Assembly (NCBI RefSeq): GCF_900110855.1
Contig: NZ_FOFA01000001.1
Coordinates: 1 to 64,000 of the forward strand
Direction: 5' to 3'
DNA: 64,000 nucleotides
Origin: Microlunatus flavus
GTDB lineage: Bacteria; Actinomycetota; Actinomycetes; Propionibacteriales; Propionibacteriaceae
This document shows, in pieces, positions 10,021-20,099 of the stretch. Numbering within the stretch: the stretch's first letter is position 1; each line of letters starts with the position of its first letter. The position numbers and the translations under genes were made by a program. The notes beneath the pieces are model-generated. The model worked only from the letters and a program-made list of their open reading frames with translations. It did not search any database and was not told the DNA's origin.

Positions 10021-11508
10021 GTGACCGACACCCTCACCCCCGCGACGACGACCGGTCCGGCGACGGCCGGCAGCGACCTCAGCGGGGCCGCGACCCAGGC
10101 GTACCGGTCGGCCCTCGAGGTGATCGCCTCCGTCGAGCCGCGCATCGCCGAGGCCACCCGCGCCGAGCTGGCCGACCAGCGCTCGTCGCTCAAGCTCATC
10201 GCGTCGGAGAACTACGCGTCGCCGGCCACGCTGCTGACGATGGGCACCTGGCTGTCGGACAAGTACGCCGAGGGCACGGTCGGCCACCGCTTCTACGCCG
10301 GCTGCCAGAACATCGACACCGTCGAGTCCGTCGCCGCCGAGCACGCGCGCGAGCTCTTCGGCGCCGAGTACGCCTACGTCCAGCCGCACTCCGGCATCGA
10401 CGCCAACCTCGTCGCCTTCTGGGCGATCCTGGCGCACCGCGTCGAGCTGCCCGAGCTGGCCGAGCTCGGCCTCAAGAACATCAACGAGATGACCGAGGCG
10501 CAGTGGGAGACCCTGCGGCACAAGTTCGGCAACCAGCGGGCGCTGGGCATGTCGCTCGACGCCGGCGGCCACCTCACCCACGGCTTCCGCCCGAACATCT
10601 CCGGCAAGATGTTCCACCAGCGCTCGTACGGCACCGACCCGCAGACCCAGCGCATTGACTACGACGCCGTCCGCGCCGCTGCGCGCGAGTTCAAGCCGCT
10701 CATCCTCATCGCCGGCTACTCGGCCTACCCGCGCCGGGTGAACTTCGCCAAGATGCGCGAGATCGCCGACGAGGTCGGCGCGACGTTCATGGTCGACATG
10801 GCGCACTTCGCGGGTCTGGTCGCCGGCAAGGTGTTCACCGGCGACGAGGACCCGGTGCCGCACGCCCACCTCGTCACGACCACGACGCACAAGTCGCTGC
10901 GCGGTCCGCGCGGCGGCATGGTCCTGGCGACCGAGGAGTACGCGCCGAGCGTCGACCGCGGCTGCCCGATGGTGCTCGGCGGTCCGCTCGGCAACGTGAT
11001 GGCGGCCAAGGCGGTCGCCCTCGCCGAGGCGCGCACGCCCGCGTTCCAGACCTACGCCCAGGCGGTCGCGGACAACGCGCAGACCCTGGCCGGCGGGCTG
11101 CTGTCCCGCGGTGCCCAGCTGGTCACCGGCGGCACCGACAACCACCTCGTGCTCATCGACGTGAGCTCGTTCGGCCTGACCGGGCGCCAGGCGGAGTCGG
11201 CGCTGCTCGACGCCGGCATCGTCACCAACCGCAACGCGGTCCCCGCCGACCCGAACGGCGCCTGGTACACCTCCGGCGTCCGCATCGGCACCCCGGCGCT
11301 GACCACGCGCGGCTTCGGCGCCGCCGAGTTCGACCGGGTGGCCGAGCTCATCGTCGACGTGCTGGAGAGCACGTCGCCGGCCACGACCGCCGCGGGCACC
11401 CCGGGCAAGGCCAAGTACGTGCTGGCGGACGGAGTGGCCGAGCGGACCAAGGCGGCCTCCGCCGAGATGCTCGGCGCGCACCCGCTGTACGCCGGCCTGG
11501 AACTCTGA
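10021..11508 (+). CDS. glyA: Serine hydroxymethyltransferase, long form
   Basis: PLP enzyme converting serine and tetrahydrofolate to glycine and methylene-tetrahydrofolate, the main cellular one-carbon source. The PLP lysine lies in [14 protein letters not shown] (about residue 290). [29 protein letters not shown] and the C-terminal [15 protein letters not shown] are typical. At 495 residues it is about 70 longer than the common bacterial form. The extra sequence includes a ~25-residue N-terminal tail and an insert around residues 145-185 ([20 protein letters not shown]), as seen in a subset of actinobacterial enzymes. It is monocistronic or co-transcribed with the 65-residue gene that follows. 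Confidence 0.96.
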   Translation: MTDTLTPATTTGPATAGSDLSGAATQAYRSALEVIASVEPRIAEATRAELADQRSSLKLIASENYASPATLLTMGTWLSDKYAEGTVGHRFYAGCQNIDTVESVAAEHARELFGAEYAYVQPHSGIDANLVAFWAILAHRVELPELAELGLKNINEMTEAQWETLRHKFGNQRALGMSLDAGGHLTHGFRPNISGKMFHQRSYGTDPQTQRIDYDAVRAAAREFKPLILIAGYSAYPRRVNFAKMREIADEVGATFMVDMAHFAGLVAGKVFTGDEDPVPHAHLVTTTTHKSLRGPRGGMVLATEEYAPSVDRGCPMVLGGPLGNVMAAKAVALAEARTPAFQTYAQAVADNAQTLAGGLLSRGAQLVTGGTDNHLVLIDVSSFGLTGRQAESALLDAGIVTNRNAVPADPNGAWYTSGVRIGTPALTTRGFGAAEFDRVAELIVDVLESTSPATTAAGTPGKAKYVLADGVAERTKAASAEMLGAHPLYAGLEL

Positions 11509-11547
11509 GGGCTCGGGCGGCAGCCGGGGGACGGCGGGGTCGGCACG

Positions 11548-11745
11548 ATGGCGGCGACCACCTTCACGAGCATCGTGCTGGTGGCGTTCGCCCTGGTCGT
11601 GCTGACCATCGCGTCGTACGCCTGGTTCGGTGACTGGGAGCCGCAGCCGCGCCGGCTGCCCGCCGACGAGGAGCGCGCCCGGGCGGAGGTCGAGGCCTTC
11701 CGCCGGGCGATCGAGTCCTACGAGCGCGACCAGCAGCAGGGCTGA
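11548..11745 (+). CDS. Small single-pass membrane protein
   Basis: A 65-residue ORF with one hydrophobic helix (about residues 6-27, TSIVLVAFALVVLTIASYAW) and then a charged tail ending RAIESYERDQQQG, which probably forms a cytoplasmic helix. It starts 39 bp after glyA in the same direction. No family is recognised. Codon usage and G+C at third positions match its neighbours, which supports it being real. Confidence 0.55.
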   Translation: MAATTFTSIVLVAFALVVLTIASYAWFGDWEPQPRRLPADEERARAEVEAFRRAIESYERDQQQG

Positions 11746-11748
11746 GCG

Positions 11749-12801
11749 TCAGCCGGCGGCGGCGCGGTAGAGCTGCCAGGTCTGGCTCATCCGGCTGACC
11801 TGGCCCTTGGTGAAGCGGCTCAGGCACTTGTCGTCGCCGTAGCTCATGAAGTTGTGGACCGGGTCCTTGCCCTTGCTGCGGCAGGTGTTCAGCTTGCTGC
11901 TGCAGGAGAAGATGTTGTCGCCGTCGGCCTGGTACGGGGTGTCGGAGACCAGGTCGCCGGGCTTCGCGCACCCGTTCTGGAAGGTGTGCAGCAGGCCCAG
12001 CCAGTGCCCCACCTCGTGGGTGGCGGTGTCGCCCTTGTCGTAGCCCTTGGCCGACCCACCCGGCAGGGCGCTGTTCAGCAGGACGACGCCGTCACGCGGC
12101 AGCGTGGTGTCCCAGGGGAACGACGAGTAGCCGAGCACCCCGTCCTCGAGGGCGGCGACGTAGAGGTTCAGGTCGCCGAAGCCGCCCCGGTGCAGGGCCG
12201 TCTTGGGGGCGACGTCGTCTCCGACGCCGGTGTCGGTCGGCGGCGCCCAGGAGTACCAGTCCGAGCGCGCCGTCCGGTCGACCGCCTCGAGCTCGAACCT
12301 GAACGGGGTCTTCTTCGACGACTTCGAGGTCTTGCCGGCGTACGCCTTGTTGAGCACCGAGATCTGCTTCTCGATGCGCTCGGTGCTCACGTCGCCCTTG
12401 CCCGAGGCGGTCGTGATCACGTGCACGTAGACGGGGATCGTCGTCTTGCCGAGCTTGTGCTGCGCGCTCACGCGGCGCTGCTGCGTCCGTGCCGCCGAGG
12501 CGTCCTGCGCCTGCTCCGTCTGGCCCAGGCTGAGCGTGTTGGGGTCGGCGCCGTCGGACGCGCTGCCGACCCGCACCCGCTGGGCGGAGGACGCGGCGAG
12601 GCACGGCTCGTCGTGCGTGGCCGCGACCACGCGGACGTCAGGCGCAGGAGCGGACGCCGTCGGACGAGCCGCCCCGCCCGCCGTCGGGACCGCGGCCGGT
12701 GCCGCGGCGGCGACGCCCAGGGCGGTGGTGGAGAGGGCGGCGGCCAGGCCGAGGGCCACGCGTGCCGCGCGTCCGGCCCGAGGGTGCCGGAAGGTGATCA
12801 T
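11749..12801 (-). CDS. Secreted M43-family zinc metalloprotease
   Basis: A 350-residue exported protease. An Arg-rich start and hydrophobic stretch (about residues 14-40) form a signal peptide. The catalytic site is HEVGHWLGLLH (about residues 258-268), the HExxHxxGxxH zinc motif of metzincins. The downstream NFMSYGDDKC (about 315) is the Met-turn typical of the M43 (pappalysin/cytophagalysin) family. A linker rich in Ala/Pro/Thr follows the signal. ATG at 12801 has AGGA at a good distance; longer frames upstream lack a signal peptide at their start. Its stop lies 3 bp from the convergent small membrane protein gene. A role in extracellular nutrient proteolysis is inferred. Confidence 0.9.
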   Translation of the reverse strand: MITFRHPRAGRAARVALGLAAALSTTALGVAAAAPAAVPTAGGAARPTASAPAPDVRVVAATHDEPCLAASSAQRVRVGSASDGADPNTLSLGQTEQAQDASAARTQQRRVSAQHKLGKTTIPVYVHVITTASGKGDVSTERIEKQISVLNKAYAGKTSKSSKKTPFRFELEAVDRTARSDWYSWAPPTDTGVGDDVAPKTALHRGGFGDLNLYVAALEDGVLGYSSFPWDTTLPRDGVVLLNSALPGGSAKGYDKGDTATHEVGHWLGLLHTFQNGCAKPGDLVSDTPYQADGDNIFSCSSKLNTCRSKGKDPVHNFMSYGDDKCLSRFTKGQVSRMSQTWQLYRAAAG

Positions 12802-12968
12802 GATGTCCTGACGTCGACGGAGTGCCCGGCTCCCGTCGGCGCCGGGCAGCAGCGCGCGACGGAACCGTCGCACCGCACCGCCCGCCCCCCGAGAGGCAGA
12901 CCCCGAGAACCTTAGGTGCTCACGGCCGTGCCCGCGGGCGCTTCGCGGGCTTGGGGCAGGCTGGGGGC

Positions 12969-13973
<1,005 letters not shown>

Positions 13974-13978
13974 TGGGT

Positions 13979-14199
13979 CCTCGCTCCGCTCGGACGCGAT
14001 CCGCGAGGACGCTCCCTGAGCTCATCGTCGAGCCAGGACGCCCGCCGACCCTGCGTGCCGAACCCCTCCACATCGTCGAGAGGTAGGTTCCCGCGCCAGA
14101 TCGGCTGGGAACAGCGCGGCAACCTACCGTTCGACAGCCTCAGGGAGCGTCGCTCGTACGCCGACGAGTGCGTGGGCCTCGACCGGCTCAGGGAGCGTT
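13979..14199. repeat. Degenerate composite repeat region
   Basis: The gap between convergent genes starts with CCTCGCTCCGCTCGGACGCG (13979 onward), the same opening as the ~105-bp dispersed repeats at 20.8 and 60.9 kb. It then has a degraded CCCTGAGC...GTCGAGCC unit (14013-14034) and two inverted partners ending CTCAGGGAGCGT (14142-14153 and 14187-14198). In the middle is a dyad, GGTAGGTT (14084-14091) with AACCTACC (14123-14130), with inner GTTCCC/GGGAAC pairs. It probably also acts as a bidirectional terminator. Confidence 0.55.
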
Positions 14200-15672
14200 G
14201 AACTCGGGGTTCTCTGCCAGAAGCTGGTCGAGGTCCTTGAGGCGGTCGAGGTTGCGGAGCACCTGGCCCATGCGGAAGTTGCCGGACAGGTGCTCGCGGT
14301 TGCGGTTCAGGAAGCCCCAGTAGCCGACGGTGAAGGGGCAGGCGTCGTCGCCCGTGCGCTTCTTCGGGTCGTAGACGCAGTCGCCGCAGAAGTCGCTCAT
14401 CCGGTTGATGTAGGCGCCGCCGCCCACGTACGGCTTGGTGCCCAGCACCCCGTCGTCGGCGTACTGGCTCATGCCGACCACGTTCGGCACCATGACCCAG
14501 TCGTAGCCGTCGACGAAGCTGCGGTGGTACCAGTCGGTCAGGGCCTGCGGGTCCCAGCCGCGCTGCTGCGCGTAGTTGCCGATGACCATCAGGCGCGGGA
14601 TGTGGTGCGCCCAGCCGACCTCACGGACCGACGAGACGGCCCAGGACAGGCAGCGCGCCTGCGTGCCCGACGGGTCCAGGTCGCTGAACCACTGCGGCAG
14701 CGGTGTCGTCGCCCTCAGGGCGTTCTCGTTGCGGTAGTCCTCGCCGAGGTACCAGTAGAGGTTCCAGATGTAGTCGCGCCAGCCCATCACCTGGCGCACG
14801 AACCCCTCGACGGCGGAGATCGGGGCGTCGCCGGCGACGTACGCCTCCTCGGCCGCCCGGACGATCTCGAGGGGGTCGAGCAGGCCGAGGTTCAGCGGCG
14901 CCGAGATCAGCGAGTGGGCCATCCACCGGTCGCCCGTGAGCATGGCGTCCTCATAGCGCCCGAACAGCGGGAGCCGGTGCTCGACGAAGTGGTCGAGCGC
15001 CGCCTGCGCCTCGGCCGTCGACGCCGCAAACGTCCGCGGACCGTCCTCGCCCACGAACTCGTAGCCGTCGGCCTCCATCTGGTCGAGGTCGGCGCGGACC
15101 TGCGCGTCGATCTCGTCCTCCTCCGGCCACCACGGCTCGAGGACGTCGAGCCGCCCGCTCTTGGGCGGGGGCTCGCGGTTGTCGGCGTCGAAGTTCCAGC
15201 GGCCCTCGACGGGCTCGGCGCCCTTCATGAGGACGTCGTTGCGGGTGCGCGCGTCGCGGTAGAAGTTCTCCATGAGGAGCCGCCGCCGGCCGCGACCGTC
15301 GGCCCAGCGGCTGAACTCGGCACGGCCCGTCACGTAGCCGCGGGCGGGCAGCCGCTCGATCTCGCGCTCGGTGGCGAGCGTGTCCACGAAGTGCACGGCC
15401 GCCCACGTCGTCGGCTGCACGACGCTGAGCGGCTCCTCGACCTGCTCCAGCGCCTCGCGGTAGGTGTCCGTGACGAGGTAGGTGCACCGCTCCCCCAGCT
15501 CGGCGGCGCGGTGCCGCATCGCCGAGAGGATCAGGTGCGCCTTCTGCCGGTGGAACCGCCGGCGACGGAACACCCGACGCGACTCGACGATCAGGACCTG
15601 CTGGTCCTCGTCGTCGAGGAAGTACGGCCCGAGCTGATCGCCGAACAACCACCGGGTGTGCTCCACGGCCAC
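14188..15672 (-). CDS. phrB: FeS bacterial cryptochrome / (6-4) photolyase
   Basis: A 494-residue flavoprotein of the iron-sulfur photolyase group (PhrB-like), which repairs UV (6-4) photoproducts with light. The N-terminal part is the antenna-binding alpha/beta domain (WLFGDQLGP at the start). The helical FAD domain follows, with GWAHHIPRLMVIGN and the DYDWVMVPNVVGMSQYAD-like stretch. Four cysteines, near residues 340, 428, 431 and 444 (QARCLSW, FCGDCVYD, DACPF), match the [4Fe-4S] ligand spacing. GTG at 15672 is preceded by GGAGGAGG. Repair is the usual role, although some relatives act as light sensors. Confidence 0.93.
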   Translation of the reverse strand: MAVEHTRWLFGDQLGPYFLDDEDQQVLIVESRRVFRRRRFHRQKAHLILSAMRHRAAELGERCTYLVTDTYREALEQVEEPLSVVQPTTWAAVHFVDTLATEREIERLPARGYVTGRAEFSRWADGRGRRRLLMENFYRDARTRNDVLMKGAEPVEGRWNFDADNREPPPKSGRLDVLEPWWPEEDEIDAQVRADLDQMEADGYEFVGEDGPRTFAASTAEAQAALDHFVEHRLPLFGRYEDAMLTGDRWMAHSLISAPLNLGLLDPLEIVRAAEEAYVAGDAPISAVEGFVRQVMGWRDYIWNLYWYLGEDYRNENALRATTPLPQWFSDLDPSGTQARCLSWAVSSVREVGWAHHIPRLMVIGNYAQQRGWDPQALTDWYHRSFVDGYDWVMVPNVVGMSQYADDGVLGTKPYVGGGAYINRMSDFCGDCVYDPKKRTGDDACPFTVGYWGFLNRNREHLSGNFRMGQVLRNLDRLKDLDQLLAENPEFNAP

Positions 15673-15734
15673 GACGCCTCCTCCGGTCCGAGGACCGGAA
15701 GGCCTCGCGAGCGCTTACCCCGCCGACCGGGCGG

Positions 15735-17450
15735 TCAGCGCGTGAAGAGGGTTCCGGAGACGGTGGTCGTGAAGTTGCGCAGGGAGTCGGGCAGGTCGCG
15801 CAGGTGCCAGTCGTCGGGCCCGTGGAACCAGGACAGGTCCTCCGAGTCCGGCGCCGCGTCGGTGTCGGTGGCGACGAGCGCGTCGAGCCAGCGCTCGGTC
15901 CCGCCGAGCACGATCGCGTACGGGAGCACCTCCGACAGCTCCTCGACCGCACGCCCCGGCGGCATCTGGTCGGTCGGGTGCGAGGTGAGCTCGGAGCGCA
16001 GCGCGCCGAGCCCCTGCAGCAGCGCGACGCCCTTGGCCGTGCGGGCCGGCATCTCCTGGGCGACCAGGATCAGCCCAAGGCCGAGGATGATCAGCGCCAG
16101 GCCGACCAGGCCGAAGGTCGTGAACGCGGCGAGCAGCGCGGTCACGACGACGGCGACGATGAGGACGCCGAAGGCGAGCTGGGTGGTCCGGCTGCGGACG
16201 ACGTCCGGGCGGCGCGCGTACCAGCCGTTGGCGACGACCTCGTCGTAGAGCGCGTCCTGCACGCCGCCGATGGCCGCGTGCACGCGGCCGCCGATCTCGG
16301 AGACGCGGACGGCCTGGCCGTCGGGCGCGATGCCCTCGAGCAGGCGCTGCTCGAAGGGACGCAGGCCGGTGCCGTCGCCGGTGCGCGTGAGCGTCCAGTC
16401 GGGGCGCCCGTACGCGCTGGTGCGCGGCAGCTCGGTGATCAGCAGGTGGCCGCGCACGGCGAGGTCGACCAGCGTCGCGGTCACGTCGATCGGGTCGACG
16501 CGCTCGTCGGCGACGGTGCCCACGTGACCGGGCCGGACGTCGTCGACGACGCGGAACTCGGACTGCCCCGGGCCGACGGGGACGAACTCGCCGACGCGGG
16601 CGGCCTCGCCCGAGTACGCGGCGTCGGCGCCTCGGCGGCGGTGCGCCAACCAGAGCGCCAGCCCGCCGAGCACGAGCAGCCCGATCGCGATGCCCAGCGG
16701 CAGCGGGTCGGGCGAGAAGGCGCGACCGATCGTCCAGCGGTACTCGACCTGCTCGTTGGCGGTGACCTCGCCGGCCGGGAAGCCGATGTCGACGGCGACG
16801 ACCTCGCCCTCGCCGCGCGGGCCGTCGGTGAAGGTGGGCGTCGTGGCGTCCTCGGTCCCGGCGGCGGCAGACAGGCAGGGGGTGGAGGAGTTCGGGCTGC
16901 CCGCGGTGCAGCGGACGTACGTGAAAGTGCCCGGGATCAGCACCCGCGCCTGGAACGAGGTGACGGCGACGTCGAGGCCCTGCAGCATCCGCCACTGCAG
17001 CGCGGTGCCGTCCGGCACCGTCACGACCGCGCCGTCGACGGTGTAGCTGATCACCAGCTCCGGTGCGCCGTTCGTGGCGACGGTCGCGGTGGTGAAGCGG
17101 CCCTCGGTGCTGACCTGCGGCGTCACGGCCGCGCCGCCGGCGGTGGCGGTCACGTCGCGCACGGTCGTGCGGTACTGGCGGTCGCCGACCAGGTTCTGAA
17201 GGGTCTCGAACTTCTGCGTCACCTGCGCCGGGGCCGACCCGTCGAAGGTGATGGTCTCCGTCACCTTCAGCGTGCCGTCCTTCGCCAGGTTGCCGGCCGC
17301 GACCACCTTCGAGGCGGTGCCCTCCGCGTGCGCCGTCCGCGTGAGGGGGCCCGCGAGGAGCCCGGCTGCGAGCAGCAGCAGGGCGAGGAGGGCGACGACG
17401 CGCCGGGGACCACCGAGGACGGCGGCCGGGGCGGAAGATCGTGGGTGCAC
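15735..17450 (-). CDS. DUF2207 predicted membrane protein
   Basis: A 571-residue envelope protein. An N-terminal signal or anchor helix (VALLALLLLAAGLLAG) precedes a large extracytoplasmic DUF2207 domain with the usual ITFDGSAPAQVTQKF-type beta segments. A helix near residue 250 (LPLGIAIGLLVLGGLAL) and a helical pair near 430-480 follow, then a cytosolic C-terminus with conserved PYAIVLGGTERWLD. The function is unknown. GTG at 17450 gives a normal signal peptide; an ATG at 17489 would add 13 residues and run into the promoter of the divergent peptidase gene. No good ribosome-binding site distinguishes the two. Confidence 0.85.
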   Translation of the reverse strand: MHPRSSAPAAVLGGPRRVVALLALLLLAAGLLAGPLTRTAHAEGTASKVVAAGNLAKDGTLKVTETITFDGSAPAQVTQKFETLQNLVGDRQYRTTVRDVTATAGGAAVTPQVSTEGRFTTATVATNGAPELVISYTVDGAVVTVPDGTALQWRMLQGLDVAVTSFQARVLIPGTFTYVRCTAGSPNSSTPCLSAAAGTEDATTPTFTDGPRGEGEVVAVDIGFPAGEVTANEQVEYRWTIGRAFSPDPLPLGIAIGLLVLGGLALWLAHRRRGADAAYSGEAARVGEFVPVGPGQSEFRVVDDVRPGHVGTVADERVDPIDVTATLVDLAVRGHLLITELPRTSAYGRPDWTLTRTGDGTGLRPFEQRLLEGIAPDGQAVRVSEIGGRVHAAIGGVQDALYDEVVANGWYARRPDVVRSRTTQLAFGVLIVAVVVTALLAAFTTFGLVGLALIILGLGLILVAQEMPARTAKGVALLQGLGALRSELTSHPTDQMPPGRAVEELSEVLPYAIVLGGTERWLDALVATDTDAAPDSEDLSWFHGPDDWHLRDLPDSLRNFTTTVSGTLFTR

Positions 17451-17489
17451 GGCCGGATCATTCCATCCTTCGGGTGCCCTGTGGAGCAT

Positions 17490-17502
17490 TAAGGTGCCTC
17501 AC
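17490..17502 (+). promoter_or_regulatory. Leaderless promoter -10 of the zinc peptidase gene
   Basis: TAAGGT (17490-17495) ends 7 nt before GTG at 17503. This favours that GTG over the one at 17494, which lies inside the -10 element. Confidence 0.5.
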
Positions 17503-18588
17503 GTGAGCTACCAGCAGTGGGGTGGGCGTCCCGCGGCGGGCCCCTGGCAGCAGCAGGGCTACCCGCAGGCAGGGTTCGGGCAGGGCTACGGCCAGCCCGC
17601 CTTCGGCCGCCAGGGACCCGGCTACGCACCGCAGGGTCCCTTCGGTGGCGGCCCGCAGCGCCCGCCGCGGCGACGCGGCGGCGCCGGCACGATGCTGCTG
17701 ATCGGGCTCGGGCTGATCGGGTTGTTCGCCCTCATCGGGTTCGTCGCGACGGGTCTGCACGGTGGCAGCAACAACTCCGACGTCGCCTACCAGAACGACG
17801 ACTACCGAGTCCCCCCGCCCGACCTCAGCCCGCCGCCCCTCCCGGTGCCGGACACGTACGAGCAGGCCCAGGACCTCATCACCAACAGCCCCTTCTACGG
17901 CCAGCAGGTGCCGGCGCCGGTGCGCTGCGACGCCACCCCGATCAACGTCGGCACCGCCTCCGACGCCCAGCTCGAGGACCACTTCACCAAGGCCATGGAG
18001 TGCCTGGTGCGGGTCTGGGAGCCGCCGGTCACCGGAGCCAAGCTCATCATCGTGCGCCCGAGCGTCACGATCTACGGTTCCAAGATGACCACCAAGTGCG
18101 GCACGAGCGGCGTCAACGCCTTCTACTGCGCGGCCGACCAGCAGGTCTACTACTCCAACCAGCTCGCGCGGGCGGTCCCGATCGTCGCCGACGACAAGTG
18201 GGCGGCCGACGTCGTCATCGCCCACGAGTTCGGCCACGCGCTGCAGGCGCGTACGGGCATCCTCATCTCGGCCAAGGCCCTCGGGCAGAACTCCAACGAC
18301 GAGCAGACCGACCTGCTCTACAGCCGGCGGCTGGAGACCCAGGCCGACTGCTTCTCCGGCATGTACATCCGCGCGGTCGCCACCTCGCTGGGCATCCAGC
18401 AGTCCGACGTGCAGGGCATCGAGGACACCTACAAGGCCGTCGGCGACGACCAGGTGACGGGCGACCCCACCATCGTCGGCAACCACGGCCTCGCCCGCTC
18501 GCGCGTCTTCTGGGGCGACAAGGGTCTCGGCAGCGCCGACATCAGCGCCTGCAACACCTTCACCGCGCCGAAGAACGAGGTCCGCTGA
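17503..18588 (+). CDS. Neutral zinc metallopeptidase, YpfJ type
   Basis: A 361-residue membrane-anchored peptidase of the bacterial neutral zinc metallopeptidase family. It begins with a Gly/Gln/Pro-rich cytoplasmic tail containing GYPQ and GYGQP repeats, followed by one membrane helix (LLIGLGLIGLFALIGFVA, about residues 64-81). The extracytoplasmic catalytic domain has HEFGHALQ (HExxH, about residue 242), a downstream ETQADCFSG carrying the third ligand, and paired Cys. The GTG at 17503 (VSYQQWGG) gives the usual family start. It is divergent from the DUF2207 gene. The natural substrate is unknown. Confidence 0.88.
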   Translation: MSYQQWGGRPAAGPWQQQGYPQAGFGQGYGQPAFGRQGPGYAPQGPFGGGPQRPPRRRGGAGTMLLIGLGLIGLFALIGFVATGLHGGSNNSDVAYQNDDYRVPPPDLSPPPLPVPDTYEQAQDLITNSPFYGQQVPAPVRCDATPINVGTASDAQLEDHFTKAMECLVRVWEPPVTGAKLIIVRPSVTIYGSKMTTKCGTSGVNAFYCAADQQVYYSNQLARAVPIVADDKWAADVVIAHEFGHALQARTGILISAKALGQNSNDEQTDLLYSRRLETQADCFSGMYIRAVATSLGIQQSDVQGIEDTYKAVGDDQVTGDPTIVGNHGLARSRVFWGDKGLGSADISACNTFTAPKNEVR

Positions 18589-18590
18589 GG

Positions 18591-18745
18591 TTCGCTGAGC
18601 CTGTCGAAGGGCCCGGCGGACGTTCCCTGAGCCCGTCGAAGGGCCCGGCGGACGTTCCCTGAGCCCGTCGAAGGGCCCGGAACGGGTCGACGTCCTGCCT
18701 GGTCGAGGAGCCGACCTCTTCGAGGCCCTTCGACGGGCTCAGGGG
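18591..18745. repeat. Tandem 32-bp repeat with inverted partner
   Basis: Three direct copies of CTGAGCCYGTCGAAGGGCC begin at 18595, 18627 and 18659, an exact 32-bp period including the GGCGGACGTTCC linker. An inverted copy, GGCCCTTCGACGGGCTCAG, follows at 18724-18742. The last direct and the inverted copies can form a long hairpin. The right end (GCCGACCTCT..CGAGGCCCTTCGAC) is also found at 25378-25403, so both loci carry the same element. The gap otherwise holds nothing and lies between convergent genes. Confidence 0.8.
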
Positions 18746-18797
18746 GCGTTGACGCGCTCAGGCGGCGTTGGACAGGCCCCGGGGACGTCGATGAGGC

Positions 18798-19277
18798 TCA
18801 GCCCGGAGTCGTGCGGTGCACCAGCGCGGTGGCGAGGGCGGCGATCCCCTCGCCGCGGCCGGTGAGGCCCAGACCGTCGGTCGTGGTGGCGCTGACGGTC
18901 ACCGGTGCGCCGACGGCTTCGCTGAGGACCGCCTCGGCCTCCGCACGGCGCGGGCCCAGCTTGGGCCGGTTCCCGATCAGCTGGACGGCGACGTTCCCGA
19001 CCTCCCAGCCCGCAGCGCGTACGCGGCGGGCCGTCTCCACGAGGAACGCGACCCCGCCGGCGCCGCTCCACTCGGGCTCGCTGGTGCCGTAGTTGGAACC
19101 GAGGTCCCCCAGGCCGGCCGCGCTCAGCAGGGCGTCGCAGGCGGCGTGCGCGACGACGTCGCCGTCGGAGTGGCCCTCCGGCCCGTGCGGGTCGTCGAAG
19201 ACCAGGCCGGCGATCGTCATCGGACGACCCCCCACAAGACGATGGACGTCCGTACCGATCCCGGTACGGACGTCCAT
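18798..19277 (-). CDS. ispF: 2-C-methyl-D-erythritol 2,4-cyclodiphosphate synthase
   Basis: Fifth enzyme of the non-mevalonate isoprenoid pathway, forming MEcPP from CDP-ME 2-phosphate. The 159-residue protein has GIGTDVHRL (metal ligands Asp10 and His12), [14 protein letters not shown] and the [14 protein letters not shown]-terminus. ATG at 19277 sets a normal-length N-terminus; ATG at 19298 would add seven residues. It lies 46 bp after carD on the same strand. In mycobacteria ispD sits between carD and ispF, and it is missing here. The start codon lies inside a perfect 17-bp inverted repeat. Confidence 0.95.
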   Translation of the reverse strand: MDVRTGIGTDVHRLVGGRPMTIAGLVFDDPHGPEGHSDGDVVAHAACDALLSAAGLGDLGSNYGTSEPEWSGAGGVAFLVETARRVRAAGWEVGNVAVQLIGNRPKLGPRRAEAEAVLSEAVGAPVTVSATTTDGLGLTGRGEGIAALATALVHRTTPG

Positions 19278-19278
19278 C
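19241..19278 (-). promoter_or_regulatory. Perfect 17-bp hairpin enclosing the ispF start codon
   Basis: Arms 19241-19257 (GATGGACGTCCGTACCG) and 19262-19278 (CGGTACGGACGTCCATC) are exact reverse complements with a 4-nt loop. In the mRNA the start codon and codons 2-5 pair with codons 8-12, which encode the metal-binding GTDVH. Such a stem would block ribosome access unless melted. It may be a translational control device or a chance product of local duplication. Confidence 0.6.
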
Positions 19279-19323
19279 TGCCCTGCACTGCTGTTCATCT
19301 GGTGCCCCGGTGGGGCAGCGCCA

Positions 19324-19809
19324 TCAGGAGGCCAGCACCTCGTCGAGCAGCACCTCGGCGCGCGTCTCCTCGACGCGCTCCGCGAGCGCGAGCTCGGAGA
19401 CGAGGATCTGACGGGCCTTCGCGAGCATGCGCTTCTCGCCGGCCGACAGCCCGCGCTCGCGCTCACGACGCCACAGGTCGCGGACGACCTCGGCGACCTT
19501 GAGCACGTTGCCCGAGTGCAGCTTCTCCAGGTTGGCCTTGTAACGACGCGACCAGTTGGTGGGCTCCTCCGTGTGCGGCGCACGCAGCACGCTGAAGACC
19601 CGCTCCAGGCCGTCGGCGTCGACGACGTCCCGGACCCCGACCAGGTCGAGGTTCATGGCGGGCACCCGGACGACCAGGTCGGTCTGGCCCACGATGCGGA
19701 GCACGAGGTAGAGCCTGTCCTCGCCCTTGATCTGTCGAGTCTCGATGTCCTCGATCACGGCTGCGCCGTGATTGGGGTAGACCACCGTTTCGCCGACTGT
19801 GAAAGACAT
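19324..19809 (-). CDS. carD: CarD-family RNA polymerase-binding regulator
   Basis: A 161-residue global regulator that binds the RNA polymerase beta subunit and stabilises promoter opening, especially at rRNA promoters. The N-terminal Tudor-like RNAP-interaction domain ([17 protein letters not shown], residues 3-19) is followed by the helical DNA-binding domain with the conserved Trp ([14 protein letters not shown]) and [18 protein letters not shown] at 19809 has GGAGGAAC. The upstream region contains TAAACT (minus strand, near 19848), a plausible -10. It is probably co-transcribed with ispF. The order carD, then a divergent LpqE-like lipoprotein, matches Mycobacterium tuberculosis Rv3583c-Rv3584. 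Confidence 0.95.
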   Translation of the reverse strand: MSFTVGETVVYPNHGAAVIEDIETRQIKGEDRLYLVLRIVGQTDLVVRVPAMNLDLVGVRDVVDADGLERVFSVLRAPHTEEPTNWSRRYKANLEKLHSGNVLKVAEVVRDLWRRERERGLSAGEKRMLAKARQILVSELALAERVEETRAEVLLDEVLAS

Positions 19810-20099
19810 GTTCCTCCAGTAACCCCGATTGAGCGACCGACCAAGTTTAGCACGCTCACAGGGTCGGCCAGAAAGCGTTCCCGCTGGTCAGAGCCAGTTT
19901 AGGCGCTGACCGGGGGTTGACAAACCTGTGGTTCCTATGCGTGCGGAGGGTCGTCGGTGCCACCGGCCGGGTCGTACCTGCACCACCACCGCCGGTGTCG
20001 CTAGGCTGCACCCGATCGACCAGCAGTCCCACGAGCAACGCAGGACTCCGACGGAGCACCGCGCCGTGGCTGCACGAACCAGACGAGACAGGGGTCCCC
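19810..20099. other. carD/lpqE divergent promoter region
   Basis: The 290-bp gap contains two TAAACT boxes on the minus strand (near 19848 and 19900) suited to carD transcription. On the plus strand TTGACA at 19917-19922 is a consensus -35, but no matching -10 lies 17 bp downstream. No riboswitch or RNA gene is recognised. Confidence 0.35.

Noticed and set aside
14290-16248. Long plus-strand open frame opposite the photolyase
   Set aside because: The photolyase with its four cluster cysteines and the DUF2207 protein explain this DNA on the minus strand.
18595-18677. Possible CRISPR array (regular 32-bp period)
   Set aside because: Only three copies, contiguous and including their linkers, with no variable spacers and no cas genes; it is a tandem repeat of the CCCTGAGC element.
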